A stretch of 64,000 nt of DNA, from NCBI GenBank assembly GCA_031254645.1, contig JAIRUA010000028.1, positions 124,001 to 188,000 of the forward strand. Direction: 5' to 3'. Origin of the DNA: Dysgonamonadaceae bacterium. Its GTDB lineage: Bacteria > Bacteroidota > Bacteroidia > Bacteroidales > Dysgonomonadaceae. The position numbers were made by a program, and so were the translations under genes. Below are positions 16,748 through 25,797 of the stretch, piece after piece. The notes under the pieces were generated by a model. It saw only the letters and a list, made by a program, of their open reading frames with translations. It did no database searches and was not told the origin of the DNA. Every line of letters starts with the position of its first letter. The first letter of the stretch is position 1.

Positions 16748-17062
16748 TTACTTGATTTCCATTAACTCAATAGATACGCCTTCTTCTTCGATAAAAGCGA
16801 TAGTTAGGCTTTCGTTCACTGCCGCCGGTCCGAAAAGGACTTTTGCTCCTACTAATGCTTCTTCCAAATTAGGCACTGTATAAGCGAGATGCGCCTGCTT
16901 TTGAATGAGTTCGGGCATACAGCTGCCTTCTTCGAATTTCAAAAACTCAATTTTGTTCGGACTTTTATCGATGTCCGTTAACCAAACGCGAAGACCTTCA
17001 TTAAAAACTGCGCCTTCTAAAATTTCTGAGGTTAAAAAACCTACGTGATGTAACTCTCTCAT
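16748..17062 (-). CDS. Small VOC (glyoxalase-fold) protein
   Basis: A 104-residue single-domain protein, beginning MRELHHVGFLTSEI and ending VSIELMEIK, with the beta-alpha-beta-beta-beta pattern of VOC proteins and an acidic ligand at the end (IELME) and His near the start (LHHVGF). Such proteins bind a metal and act as isomerases, lyases or epimerases on small oxo-compounds. As first gene of the DhaK-DhaL-LsrF-Rid cassette (24 bp before dhaK) it may epimerise or isomerise the sugar or ketose before phosphorylation. The upstream gap to the cytochrome gene is only 47 bp and contains no full -7 box (TACATTTA at best), so read-through from the cytochrome unit is possible. Confidence 0.7.
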   Translation of the reverse strand: MRELHHVGFLTSEILEGAVFNEGLRVWLTDIDKSPNKIEFLKFEEGSCMPELIQKQAHLAYTVPNLEEALVGAKVLFGPAAVNESLTIAFIEEEGVSIELMEIK

Positions 17063-17109
17063 GATTTTTATTTATTTGTTTTAAATGTAAAAAATATTCC
17101 AACTTATAG

Positions 17110-19437
17110 CTAATTATAAGCATGCAGCCCACTTAAAAAATAACTCACACCAAAGTAGGTCATTAACACAGAGGCGAATGCAATAACCGCGCATAGGTTA
17201 AACAGCCATAGGCTATACCATTTTTTGACCAAGCGGAGATGTGTAACCATTGTATATACAATGATAGTAATCAGTGCCCAGGTTTCTTTTGGGTCCCATC
17301 CCCAATAGCGTCCCCACGATTCATTTGCCCATACGGCACCCATAAATGAGCCGACCGCCATCAATATCAATCCGATAAGCAAGGAAATCTCAATAATGAT
17401 GGTTAAATCTTGAATGGCTTCGGCGTGGGGCGACCCAAGTTTTTTATTGCGTGCAAAAGTCATCACCACTAAATTGAAAATTCCAATCATACAGCCGATG
17501 CCAAAAAATCCGTAAGCAACCATCAAGACGGCTACGTGCCACATCAACCAAGGCGACTTCAATACCGGAACCAACGGACTAATCTGTGGATTCAGCCAAT
17601 TCAAACCGGCTACAAACAAGATAACGCCGGCAAACAGGGTTGCTAACGCAAGTGTAAGCGGACTTCGGCGGAAGAATATGAGTCCGACACAAACCATTGA
17701 CCAAGCCAAAAATATCATCGTCTCATACGAATTGCTCCAAGGACCGGTACCCGCAATTTTCCAGCGCATTATCATTCCATATAAATGGAAACCAAAAACG
17801 ATCAAAATAGCTACGAGCAATATTCGAATAACAATTTTTGTCCAAGGCTTGTTTCTAAACAACGCAATGAATGAAAAAATCAGCAACAATCCGCCCAAAA
17901 TAAAATAGCCGACTTTGCTTCGTTGATAAACTTGCAATCTGTTGTATTTTAATTCCAAATCTATCAGCGACATATCAAATTCGGGTATATTGTTTTTTGC
18001 GTTTTGATACGTTTTAATCATATCTAACACCTCATTGGGCTTGCTCCAGTCGCCCGACTGTAACGCACCTTGTACTTCGGTGATATACCAAATAAATACG
18101 CGCGATACAAACGTGGAATCTTGACCACTGAACTCCGATAAATCATCTCCCGGCGCATACCAATTGTGATTGGGGCTATCTTCTCGCGGAAAAATATTTA
18201 TCATCTGAAAATCGAACAACTGATATAAAATGTTGATTTTCTCATCTAATTTCATGATGTCCCTATCAAATGCGGTGCGCTCAGCAGGCATTTTTTGATA
18301 TGCTTCTTGTAGTTTTGCTGCCAATTTATAGGCACCGTCATCTGCACGAAACACATCTAAATAACTGATGTAATCCGCTTTCGGTAATCCAAAATAATCG
18401 GAAAGTGCATCATTTGAATGATTGATAAACGGCACATTCATCCACACATCGGGTATTGCTAAAATTCCCAACAAAACTTGATCGGAATTTAGTTCGCCAA
18501 ACTGCGTATCTCTGTGAATTTTCCGCAAAATTTCTGACGAAAAAGTATTTATCGGAATCAGACGTCCACTATTTGATTGCTTCGGCAGTGCACCAAACCG
18601 TTCAGCGTGTGCAAGCGGAATAGCCATTCTTTGTGCAATTCCAACCATTGGATTTTCGGGAGTATTCGCAGACGTTGTTTCTACATTTACAAACAATAAA
18701 CCCGCCAATATCACTCCGGCAACAACAGTTTTTCTATTTAATTGTCGGAAAAGTGTTCGAATTCTTCCGTTTTTGCCAATCAAGCAACCGATACTACCAA
18801 TGAACAGTAAAAGATAACCGAAGTAAGTAATAGTACGTCCGGCAACATCTTTGTTTACGGATAAAATTGTTCCCATTTCATCAGCATCATACGAGGCTTG
18901 AAAAAAACGGTAGCCTTTCAAATCCAACACGTTATTCATCGAAATATTCACAGGACGACTTTCATTATCTGTATGTATAATCAAATCGCTTTCGTAAGAA
19001 GACGGACTCATAGAACCCGGATAACGAGTGAGTGTAAACTTCACTAACTCAACCTGAAAAGGCAAAACAAACACGTGTGTACCTTTGTTTGTTTGCATTA
19101 CCACCCGATTGCTAATGTCCCCTTCTCGCAAATGCAAAATTCCTTCTCTGCCGAAAATATGAGTCGTCATTGCTCCTGTTAATATCACAATAAAGGCACA
19201 ATGAATGAGTAGCATTCCCCAACGTTTCAGTTTCAAAAAATTACGCTTAATGACAATCATTACAAAATTAACGACCATCAAAAATTGCAAGAAGAAAAAA
19301 GCGGGCGAATAGTATATGAATACTTTAGTCAACGTCGTGCCGTGTGCTTTTTCAACAAAAGTGGCAACCGCCAAAATTGTTGCATAAAGCACAAGCAGCA
19401 CAATCATTGTAATGTATGACGAGAGGATTTTTATCAT
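17110..19437 (-). CDS. ccsBA: CcsB/CcsA fusion, cytochrome c biogenesis protein (system II)
   Basis: A 775-residue membrane protein. The N-terminal 250 residues carry four hydrophobic segments and the beta-rich ResB/CcsB region; a long periplasmic stretch follows (about 260-500); the C-terminal 280 residues are CcsA-like with eight or so helices and the haem-handling WWD motif WGRYWGWDPKETWALI. It exports haem and ligates it to CxxCH sites outside the inner membrane. It overlaps the preceding gene by four bases (ATGA). That gene and the first gene of the unit each contain two CxxCH motifs, so this copy is most likely dedicated to them. No nrfHA, the usual Bacteroidales partner, is seen. Confidence 0.88.
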   Translation of the reverse strand: MIKILSSYITMIVLLVLYATILAVATFVEKAHGTTLTKVFIYYSPAFFFLQFLMVVNFVMIVIKRNFLKLKRWGMLLIHCAFIVILTGAMTTHIFGREGILHLREGDISNRVVMQTNKGTHVFVLPFQVELVKFTLTRYPGSMSPSSYESDLIIHTDNESRPVNISMNNVLDLKGYRFFQASYDADEMGTILSVNKDVAGRTITYFGYLLLFIGSIGCLIGKNGRIRTLFRQLNRKTVVAGVILAGLLFVNVETTSANTPENPMVGIAQRMAIPLAHAERFGALPKQSNSGRLIPINTFSSEILRKIHRDTQFGELNSDQVLLGILAIPDVWMNVPFINHSNDALSDYFGLPKADYISYLDVFRADDGAYKLAAKLQEAYQKMPAERTAFDRDIMKLDEKINILYQLFDFQMINIFPREDSPNHNWYAPGDDLSEFSGQDSTFVSRVFIWYITEVQGALQSGDWSKPNEVLDMIKTYQNAKNNIPEFDMSLIDLELKYNRLQVYQRSKVGYFILGGLLLIFSFIALFRNKPWTKIVIRILLVAILIVFGFHLYGMIMRWKIAGTGPWSNSYETMIFLAWSMVCVGLIFFRRSPLTLALATLFAGVILFVAGLNWLNPQISPLVPVLKSPWLMWHVAVLMVAYGFFGIGCMIGIFNLVVMTFARNKKLGSPHAEAIQDLTIIIEISLLIGLILMAVGSFMGAVWANESWGRYWGWDPKETWALITIIVYTMVTHLRLVKKWYSLWLFNLCAVIAFASVLMTYFGVSYFLSGLHAYN

Positions 19438-22400
19438 TCTTCGATAATCACTCTGAATCCTACATTAAACACTTTTTGCCAAGGGTGATAAGCCTTGCGA
19501 GCAGCAGAGGTTGAGTATTTCGGGCGTTCGATGTACGAACCTCCGCGAACCACTTTCAATTCCCCGGTTGCGTTCGGATTATTTAATGGATAAGGCAGAT
19601 AATATGAGCGTGTCCATTCGGCAATATTACCGTGCATACCGAACAATCCAAATGGATTTGCTAAATATGTGTTAGACGCTACTTGCAACATATTTCCATC
19701 GTCCACATATTCGGCTTTTGGAATAAAGTCGAAGAATGGGAACCACTGGTTATTCGGGCTCATCGGTTGAGGATCGACACCGCTTACAGCCATTTTCCTC
19801 AATTGAACATCGGCTAAATTTTCATACCAACTGAAATTAGTATTCAAACCACCAAACCAAAACTCATTAGCACTTCCTGCACGAGCCGCCCATTCCCATT
19901 GGGTTTCGGTCGGCAATGTGAAGTTTAACCCTGTTTTTTCGCTCAACATTCTACAAAACGCCATTACCTCTTCGTAACTCACTCGAATGACAGGCTGATG
20001 TGGCAGATTCGCAGGATATCCCTCGTGTACGTGGTCTTTCCAAAACTGATCTACATAGCGGCTATCGTGTCCGGGAACAAGCACATTGTACTGTTCGTTA
20101 GTGATTTCGATTTCGCCCATCCAAAATCCTTTGCTTACTTCCGCTGCAAATGTCGGATGTGTATCGGCTAATCCGTTATAACTGCCCATCACAAATTTTC
20201 CGGCAGGAATATAAACCATTCTCAAATCAATTCCGGGAGCCAAATTAACCACTTTCGTTGTATTGTTTCCAACCATCGAAGGAATTTGAGAAGCAGGAAA
20301 TGGCCAACCTTCAACACGTATGTTCTGAGGAACAACAGGTGCCTGTCTCGGTGGTCTCACCGGAGTAATAGGACCTTTTGCCGCTAAAAATGTTGCATAA
20401 TCGGCAATCTCTTGCTGCCAATCAACACCGGCATTATTCGCATATTTGTTGGTCAATTCGATTCTTCTTGCAATTTGATCAAAACCTTGATAGGGGAATC
20501 CGGCGTATCTTGTTGCCTCAAATGTTCCTTTATCCGGTGCATTGAAATCAATCCAATTGTATAATGAACGCCATTCGGTATCAGTTAATTCTACACCATA
20601 ATGTCCTACTTTCAACATACGAATTAGCTCGCTTGTATTGGCGTGATATTCATAAGGATAGAGTACCTGAATTCCGGCTTCCGGTCCTTGACGACGTACA
20701 AATGGGTGCAGATTCAGGTAAGAAGTTCCGAATCCTCTATGCGGATTTTTTGTGCCACCTCGCAAATCAAATGCGCTTCCTTCGCCTGTATGACAAGCGA
20801 TACAAGCGCGGTCAAGAATTGGCTGCACTTCTAAATCGAACGTAAACGAACGAACACCACCTTCCGGTACTTTTAATTCGTGCGGTTGTCTCAAAGAAGC
20901 TATCGTACGTCTTGGTATCACTATCTGATTTTGGTCTTCGTGGCAGCCAACGCAGGAAACTATTTCGCCCGGCATTGCCGTTAACCAGCTTCGCATCCAT
21001 TGAATAGCTGCTCCACTCTCGTCCAAAGGTTGCATCGAAATCGGAGTGTTCGCCGGAATTTTGAAAATTGCCGAGCCATCTTCTTCGACAGGAACTGTGC
21101 CCAATAATCGTTTGATGTCCCAACCGCTCTGAATACCTTGTGCCGTATGGTCAGAGGGGGAATGCAAATAAGCATATTCGTAGGCAAAAATACGAAGTTC
21201 TTTTACTTGTCCGCGTGGAACGCCGGGTAATCCTTCGCCTTCATAAATGTCTTGTATAAAGACAGTTGCATCTCTTTCTGTCAATCTTACTCTATCAGGA
21301 ATGACGGGCGGAGTTGTTACTTTGCGTACCAATATAGGACTGATAAAACCTTCACCCTCTGTTTTGATAATGGGAGTAACGTTATCAAAGATGTCCACCA
21401 AATAAAGTCCCCACAAATCGGTAGGAGAAAGTTTGGCAGCTACTAAGAAATATTTGTCATCCAACGGCATCGGTTTGATAAATTGGGGCCAAACACCGTC
21501 CACCAAATAGTCTTTTACCTCTCCGTTAATCGGAAGATTTCTGTGAGGAATTTCCTGCATAACCCCTTCAACACCTCTGCGCGCTTGTATCGGGTCGAAC
21601 AGGAGCAATCGTCCCGAACGAGCTACTCCGTGATGCCCGGAAATAATGCCTACAAAAGCCGACGAATGTCCGGGCAAGGGTTGGACGTCGAATGTGCTGT
21701 TGGGAAACATCGAGCCGCTGCCCCACAAGGCTTTGTTTTCAGTTCCGTCGGGATTCATGTGCATCACGATACGTGAATAATAGTGTGTCAAATCGGTATA
21801 CTCCCAACGGGTGTACATCACGCGTCCGTTGTGCATAATGGTAGGATTCCAATTGGCATCTTGGTCGAACGTCAAACGGCGTAAATTGCTGTTTCTTTGG
21901 TCATATAAAACCATATTTCCAACAGGGTCGCTTCCATTTACACAAGGAACACCTTGGTAACCAATGTTTGAGTTCGCAATCACGCGTCCATCGGGCAAAT
22001 AGGTACCATCGTAAAATTCAAGTTCCGGCTCTACTGTTGAAAGCATCGGGCGGAATCCTGAACCATCTAACTTCACCTCGAATACGTTCCAACGTCTGTC
22101 GGGCATCAAAGAGGTAAACATTACACGGTCGCCGTCCCAATGCAGTCTTAAATCGGCGATAGAAGCCGAATCTTGCGGTTGGAAAACGGTGCGAACCTGC
22201 ATATCACCGCGAAAATTTGTCAATTCCACAATCTGCGCATCTACTCCGCGTCGTCTTGCCGACTGTTGGTTACTCCAATTGTTTGCTTGGGTACCTAACG
22301 CAGGAGCCATTGCTCTTCGTGCATTTCTGCCGAGATTAAAACGAGTGGCAACGATTTTTCCTTCATCTAATAAAGGATTAGAGAGCAAAATGTCTCTTCT

Positions 22401-22841
22401 GAGCGACAACGCTTTTTCGGCATTTTGAATCGCTTCTCTATCCATTCGATAGATTCCGCTAAATCCATTTACGTAAAGACGCTCTAATTCGTCCATTTTC
22501 GGCTGAATAGCGGCTGAATTGTAAGATGAAGAACGTTTCATATCAGCAAATGCCAAGCGAGTCGCCGTCATGTTTAGCCAACTAAGTTCTTCTTGTAGGC
22601 GGTACAAAAAATTGGCATCTTCATACAATTTTTGGTACGCTTGATTCCGACGAGCTTCATTATTGTCAGCTTCAATCTCCCGAATGGCAGCAGTAAAAAA
22701 TCTGTCATTTGTAAGTTGGGAAGTGACTGAAGTTACACGCTGTCTCGGTGTTGGTTCAGCAGTAGCCGGTCTTGTTTGAGCATTTAACTGCAAACAGAAA
22801 ATTCCGATGAATAAAACTGTAAATATTTTTTTTGTTCTCAT
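19434..22841 (-). CDS. Exported propeller / di-haem c / SUMF1-domain protein, hydrazine-synthase-alpha-like
   Basis: A 1135-residue protein with signal peptide (cleavage after LQLNAQ). Order: helical region (about 25-190); WD/TolB-like beta-propeller (about 200-520; DGTYLPDGRVIANSN, IMHNGRVMYTRWEYTD, MNPDGTEN); a region resembling the middle domain of hydrazine synthase alpha (HzsA); two haem-binding sites CVGCH (about 630-634) and CIACH (about 680-684); and a C-terminal SUMF1/FGE-sulfatase domain (about 890-1135; IPAGKFVMGS, ITNEQYN, FGMHGNIAEWT, VVRGGSY, VGFRV). The paired Cys of true formylglycine-generating enzymes are absent (YSTSAAR where RYRCAAR is expected), so that domain is probably structural or binds another ligand. 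Reaction unknown. It overlaps ccsBA, which would attach its haems in the periplasm. The HzsA resemblance is from memory of the family architecture. Confidence 0.65.
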   Translation of the reverse strand: MRTKKIFTVLFIGIFCLQLNAQTRPATAEPTPRQRVTSVTSQLTNDRFFTAAIREIEADNNEARRNQAYQKLYEDANFLYRLQEELSWLNMTATRLAFADMKRSSSYNSAAIQPKMDELERLYVNGFSGIYRMDREAIQNAEKALSLRRDILLSNPLLDEGKIVATRFNLGRNARRAMAPALGTQANNWSNQQSARRRGVDAQIVELTNFRGDMQVRTVFQPQDSASIADLRLHWDGDRVMFTSLMPDRRWNVFEVKLDGSGFRPMLSTVEPELEFYDGTYLPDGRVIANSNIGYQGVPCVNGSDPVGNMVLYDQRNSNLRRLTFDQDANWNPTIMHNGRVMYTRWEYTDLTHYYSRIVMHMNPDGTENKALWGSGSMFPNSTFDVQPLPGHSSAFVGIISGHHGVARSGRLLLFDPIQARRGVEGVMQEIPHRNLPINGEVKDYLVDGVWPQFIKPMPLDDKYFLVAAKLSPTDLWGLYLVDIFDNVTPIIKTEGEGFISPILVRKVTTPPVIPDRVRLTERDATVFIQDIYEGEGLPGVPRGQVKELRIFAYEYAYLHSPSDHTAQGIQSGWDIKRLLGTVPVEEDGSAIFKIPANTPISMQPLDESGAAIQWMRSWLTAMPGEIVSCVGCHEDQNQIVIPRRTIASLRQPHELKVPEGGVRSFTFDLEVQPILDRACIACHTGEGSAFDLRGGTKNPHRGFGTSYLNLHPFVRRQGPEAGIQVLYPYEYHANTSELIRMLKVGHYGVELTDTEWRSLYNWIDFNAPDKGTFEATRYAGFPYQGFDQIARRIELTNKYANNAGVDWQQEIADYATFLAAKGPITPVRPPRQAPVVPQNIRVEGWPFPASQIPSMVGNNTTKVVNLAPGIDLRMVYIPAGKFVMGSYNGLADTHPTFAAEVSKGFWMGEIEITNEQYNVLVPGHDSRYVDQFWKDHVHEGYPANLPHQPVIRVSYEEVMAFCRMLSEKTGLNFTLPTETQWEWAARAGSANEFWFGGLNTNFSWYENLADVQLRKMAVSGVDPQPMSPNNQWFPFFDFIPKAEYVDDGNMLQVASNTYLANPFGLFGMHGNIAEWTRSYYLPYPLNNPNATGELKVVRGGSYIERPKYSTSAARKAYHPWQKVFNVGFRVIIEE

Positions 22842-22877
22842 ACTGTAAAAAGTTGAAAGTTAGCCATTAGCCATTAA

Positions 22878-23573
22878 TTAAAGGCTTGCATTCGGACTTG
22901 TAAACCTTAGCCCCGCACCATCGTGATAGCTTGCCCATTCGTCAACAATAGCACCTTCCGGTCCTGCCATCAAGAAGTGGAATGTTTCGATTTCTTTCAA
23001 ATGAACGATTTCGCCTGCGTTTTGGATAACGAAATTCTTGCTTTTCACAGGTCCGTGACTTGCCGGAATGGCAGGTGGATTTGGCGTGGCTTCGCCCACT
23101 TCCGAAAAATTGTAACACCAACCGTGTGTTACCATCCACGTTTCAAACTTGGCAGGAAAATCCGTTTTTACGTGCGCGTGTTCGGGTATCATTTGCCCGG
23201 GCAACAGATAAATGGCGTGGGCAAAATAGCCGTGTTCGGCATCATTCACCCAAAACACGCCTGCCATACCAACGTTTTCAAAGTCACCTACGCCAAACTC
23301 GGCAACCCAAAAATTCTCTTCCAAAAACGGTGTCCAAGGGATACCATAAAACTCAAACATATCCAAGTATGCTGCTTTGGCAACGTCTTCGTTGAAAACA
23401 CCATCCGTATAAAAATCGGCATTGGTGTACTTTTTTGAATACTTCATATCAGTTTTGTTATTATTATTATCACAACAATCCGCTTGTTTCGTTGCATTAT
23501 TGCAACTAGCGATTAAAACAAGCGCACATACAACGGCAAAAAGCCGACTCAAATTTAAAAAATTCTGTTTCAT
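22878..23573 (-). CDS. Cupin-type lipoprotein
   Basis: A 231-residue lipoprotein (signal ending LVLIASC, Cys24) followed by a Cys/Asn-rich linker (CCDNNNNKTD) and a cupin-like beta-barrel. Metal-ligand candidates are the PEHAH pair, Glu in KFETWMVTHGW and a later His in VHLKEIETFHF. The stretch FEFYGIPWTPFLEENFWV precedes the barrel. Cupins of this size include sugar isomerases and dioxygenases. The product is probably periplasmic. It sits 17 bp after the di-haem propeller gene and 36 bp before the 1135-residue di-haem protein, so it is part of the same unit and may process the same substrate. The substrate is unknown. Confidence 0.6.
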   Translation of the reverse strand: MKQNFLNLSRLFAVVCALVLIASCNNATKQADCCDNNNNKTDMKYSKKYTNADFYTDGVFNEDVAKAAYLDMFEFYGIPWTPFLEENFWVAEFGVGDFENVGMAGVFWVNDAEHGYFAHAIYLLPGQMIPEHAHVKTDFPAKFETWMVTHGWCYNFSEVGEATPNPPAIPASHGPVKSKNFVIQNAGEIVHLKEIETFHFLMAGPEGAIVDEWASYHDGAGLRFTSPNASL

Positions 23574-23590
23574 GTTTTTATCTATTTTAA

Positions 23591-25351
23591 TTATAATGAA
23601 TTTACATATTCTACTAATGCTTCCATATCTTCGGCAGAGATTTTATCGGGGTCAAGGCCGTGTTTGTGTATTGTAAACACGTCTTTAAGCGTTGCGGCTC
23701 TGCCGTCGAACAAATAGGGTGCGGTGCGCCACACTTCTATCAAGGTGGGCGTATCCCACCCGGCTTCAAACTCTATATCATCACCGATTCGGTGCATTTT
23801 CATATCCGTATAAAAGGGGCCGCTATGACATCTATCGCATCGAAGTTGCTGAAAAACCTCGCGACCTTGCACTGCTTTTTCCGATAACTCGCCGTTTACT
23901 AAAAAAGGGCTTGGCACCGGACGCAATGACATTAAATAGTTATCCACGTGTGCTGCCGATTCTTCGTCAATGTCGAAAAACTGGATTAGTCGAAATCCCA
24001 TACGAACGGCAAGTTCGGCACTTTCACGAATACCCGAAATCATTGACGGAGGTGTTACGTGGCTAAACAATAGGCTTTTGCAGTTTTTCGGATTGCCAAT
24101 TCCGTCATTCATCAAATCCCAATTCAAACCGTCCATACGTGCATCGCCGGGGTGACAACCGTTACAACTCTGCCAGTTTTGAAAACACAGATTGGCATCG
24201 TTGAACATCCGTTTTCCGATATGCTCAGACGTTTCAAATCTATCGGGATTAAGTACCACTGCGGTCAATTCGCCGGACGGTATATGAAGCACATTTAATA
24301 CATCGGCAAAATATGTAGGTATAAATACCTTGTCGTTGGTGAGATAGAGTTCGCGTGGTCCGTTCCCCTCCAAAGGTACGCGTGTTCGAAGCCCAACAAG
24401 AAAGCGCAGGTCATAGTCTAATACCTCTCGGTTGGGGTGTGCTAAGAATTTCTCCAACATAGCCCGATGGTTGATAATGCTTACCTCGTGCGTACCCGAA
24501 TGAGTAACATAAATATGGTCTTCATTACACTTGATGCCCCACACTCCGGCTGCGCCTCGCTCCGGCTCATCTACCAAAACAACGCCCAAATATTCCTGTT
24601 TTTCTACATCTATCACACTGAAAGCGCTTGTGTTCATCCATCCTTGTTGCAACTGGGAAGTGGGAACGGTAAAACGCCCCAAGTTGTGTGTTACATATAT
24701 ATATTTATCATCGGGCGTGATGCAAATACCGCGCAACGCGTTACTGCCATTTGCCAATTGAATGTCTTTGACTTTTGTAAAGTTTGTGGTCTCAATCACT
24801 GAAACACACGCAGTAACAACATCTAAATCGGCGCGTCCGGCTGGCAAAAAGTTGGATACAAACAGATATTTTCCATCGTTACTCAATACTGCCGATCGTG
24901 GTTCACGAACCGTTTCTACCGTTCGCACTACTCGTCTTTGCCTAATGTCAATTTCCGCAATCGTGTTCGAAAAACGATTGCACACATAAAGCGTTTGTTT
25001 GTCGTGGCTCAACAACGGATAACAAGCACCGGAACCTACCGGAATTTCAGCCTCTACCCTGCCGGTTACAATATTCATAATCAGCAATATTCCTTTTGTT
25101 TCAAAGGTTGTGATAAACGCCGTGTTGCCGTCTATGGCAATGCCTGTTGGCGTTTCGGGAACATCAAATGAACGCAGCAAGCGATTTCCGTCTGCCGAAA
25201 AAATATCAATCCTGTTCGTTCCTCTTTGTGTAAGTACTATCTCTCCCCTTTCGGAAAGAGCAATTCCCGTTGTAAAGAACGGCTCATTTGCAAATGTTGA
25301 TGCCGAAATGCTCAGCAATGCTATCGTTATCAGTATATTATATAGACGCAT
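23591..25351 (-). CDS. YncE-like beta-propeller / di-haem cytochrome c peroxidase-like protein
   Basis: The ATG at 25351 gives a signal peptide (MRLYNILITIALLSISASTFA); an in-frame ATG 39 bases upstream adds a charged stretch and is less likely. The 586-residue product has a seven-blade-type YVTN propeller (about 25-370; NDGKYLFVSNF, TPDDKYIYVTHN, DKVFIPTYFAD) and a C-terminal di-haem domain with CNGCH (about 396-400) and CDRCH (about 505-509), plus the WDTPTLIEVWRTAPYLFDGRA block typical of MauG/cytochrome c peroxidase relatives. It is exported; the haems would be attached by the CcsBA encoded three genes on. It is first in the unit and directly behind the conserved promoter block. Electron transfer or a peroxidase/oxygenase-like reaction is likely; the partner is unknown. 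Confidence 0.75.
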   Translation of the reverse strand: MRLYNILITIALLSISASTFANEPFFTTGIALSERGEIVLTQRGTNRIDIFSADGNRLLRSFDVPETPTGIAIDGNTAFITTFETKGILLIMNIVTGRVEAEIPVGSGACYPLLSHDKQTLYVCNRFSNTIAEIDIRQRRVVRTVETVREPRSAVLSNDGKYLFVSNFLPAGRADLDVVTACVSVIETTNFTKVKDIQLANGSNALRGICITPDDKYIYVTHNLGRFTVPTSQLQQGWMNTSAFSVIDVEKQEYLGVVLVDEPERGAAGVWGIKCNEDHIYVTHSGTHEVSIINHRAMLEKFLAHPNREVLDYDLRFLVGLRTRVPLEGNGPRELYLTNDKVFIPTYFADVLNVLHIPSGELTAVVLNPDRFETSEHIGKRMFNDANLCFQNWQSCNGCHPGDARMDGLNWDLMNDGIGNPKNCKSLLFSHVTPPSMISGIRESAELAVRMGFRLIQFFDIDEESAAHVDNYLMSLRPVPSPFLVNGELSEKAVQGREVFQQLRCDRCHSGPFYTDMKMHRIGDDIEFEAGWDTPTLIEVWRTAPYLFDGRAATLKDVFTIHKHGLDPDKISAEDMEALVEYVNSL

Positions 25352-25423
25352 GTGTCGTTTGTTATTAAAATCTTTTTCAAGGATAATCATTTTTTATTTA
25401 TAAAGCGATTTTTTTCTTATTTA

Positions 25424-25560
25424 TGCATCAAGATACATCTTGCATACTGCACTGTGCTGTTTGAACACGGTACAAAACTAATAAAATAAAATATCACACC
25501 TGTATTAAAAACCGTTAAATATTTGACTTTTAACTATCTTTAGACTGTTTTCATTAGAAA
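25424..25560 (-). promoter_or_regulatory. Conserved promoter block, copy 1 (cytochrome unit)
   Basis: About 135 bp that align, at roughly four bases in five by eye, with 34280-34411 upstream of susC, in the same orientation. Reading toward the gene: a palindrome-like pair (25508-25519 with 25529-25540, imperfect TTTAAC..GTTAAA), an identical stretch of about 22 bases ending in the -7 box TAGTTTTG (25473-25480), then the inverted repeat CAAGATACATCTTG (25429-25442). The TTTG -33 element is absent in both copies, which suggests an activator or an alternative sigma factor. The predicted leader to the ATG at 25351 is about 115 nt. Confidence 0.65.
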
Positions 25561-25595
25561 AAGTACATTTCAATCAACCACCTCAAACATCACAA

Positions 25596-25797
25596 TCAAT
25601 CACGATAGTTGTACTGATACCATTTCGCTGAATACTGTTTAAATCTAATATAATAACACCATTGTCGCATTGTAAAAGTCCCCTGAGGGGCATAATGTTG
25701 GTAGAATAAATCCCCCTCCTTTAAACAGAGTGCCGTTAGGTATGCAACATTGATACACCATTGCGTACCTAACAACACTTTTAACCTGTCATTCGCA
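25596..25797. repeat. Possible dispersed Bacteroidota repeat downstream of the Sus operon
   Basis: The minus strand can be read as CINVAYLTALCLKEGDLFYQ followed by HYAPQG, wording I associate with a non-coding dispersed repeat that is often mis-annotated as small proteins in Bacteroidota. It includes a stem GTTAGGTATGCAA / TTGCGTACCTAAC (12 of 13, about 25736-25774) and CCCCTGAGGGG near 25681. It follows the last gene of the Sus operon, so it might also serve as its 3' end. The rest of 25352-25797 is the promoter block and AT-rich DNA. Confidence 0.4.

Noticed and set aside
13010-17062. A full autoinducer-2 (Lsr) operon
   Set aside because: Only an LsrF-like gene is present; LsrK, LsrG, LsrR and the transporter are missing.
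19434-22841. A formylglycine-generating enzyme / sulfatase activation gene
   Set aside because: The Cys pair is absent, and no sulfatase is nearby; the domain is fused to haem-binding parts.
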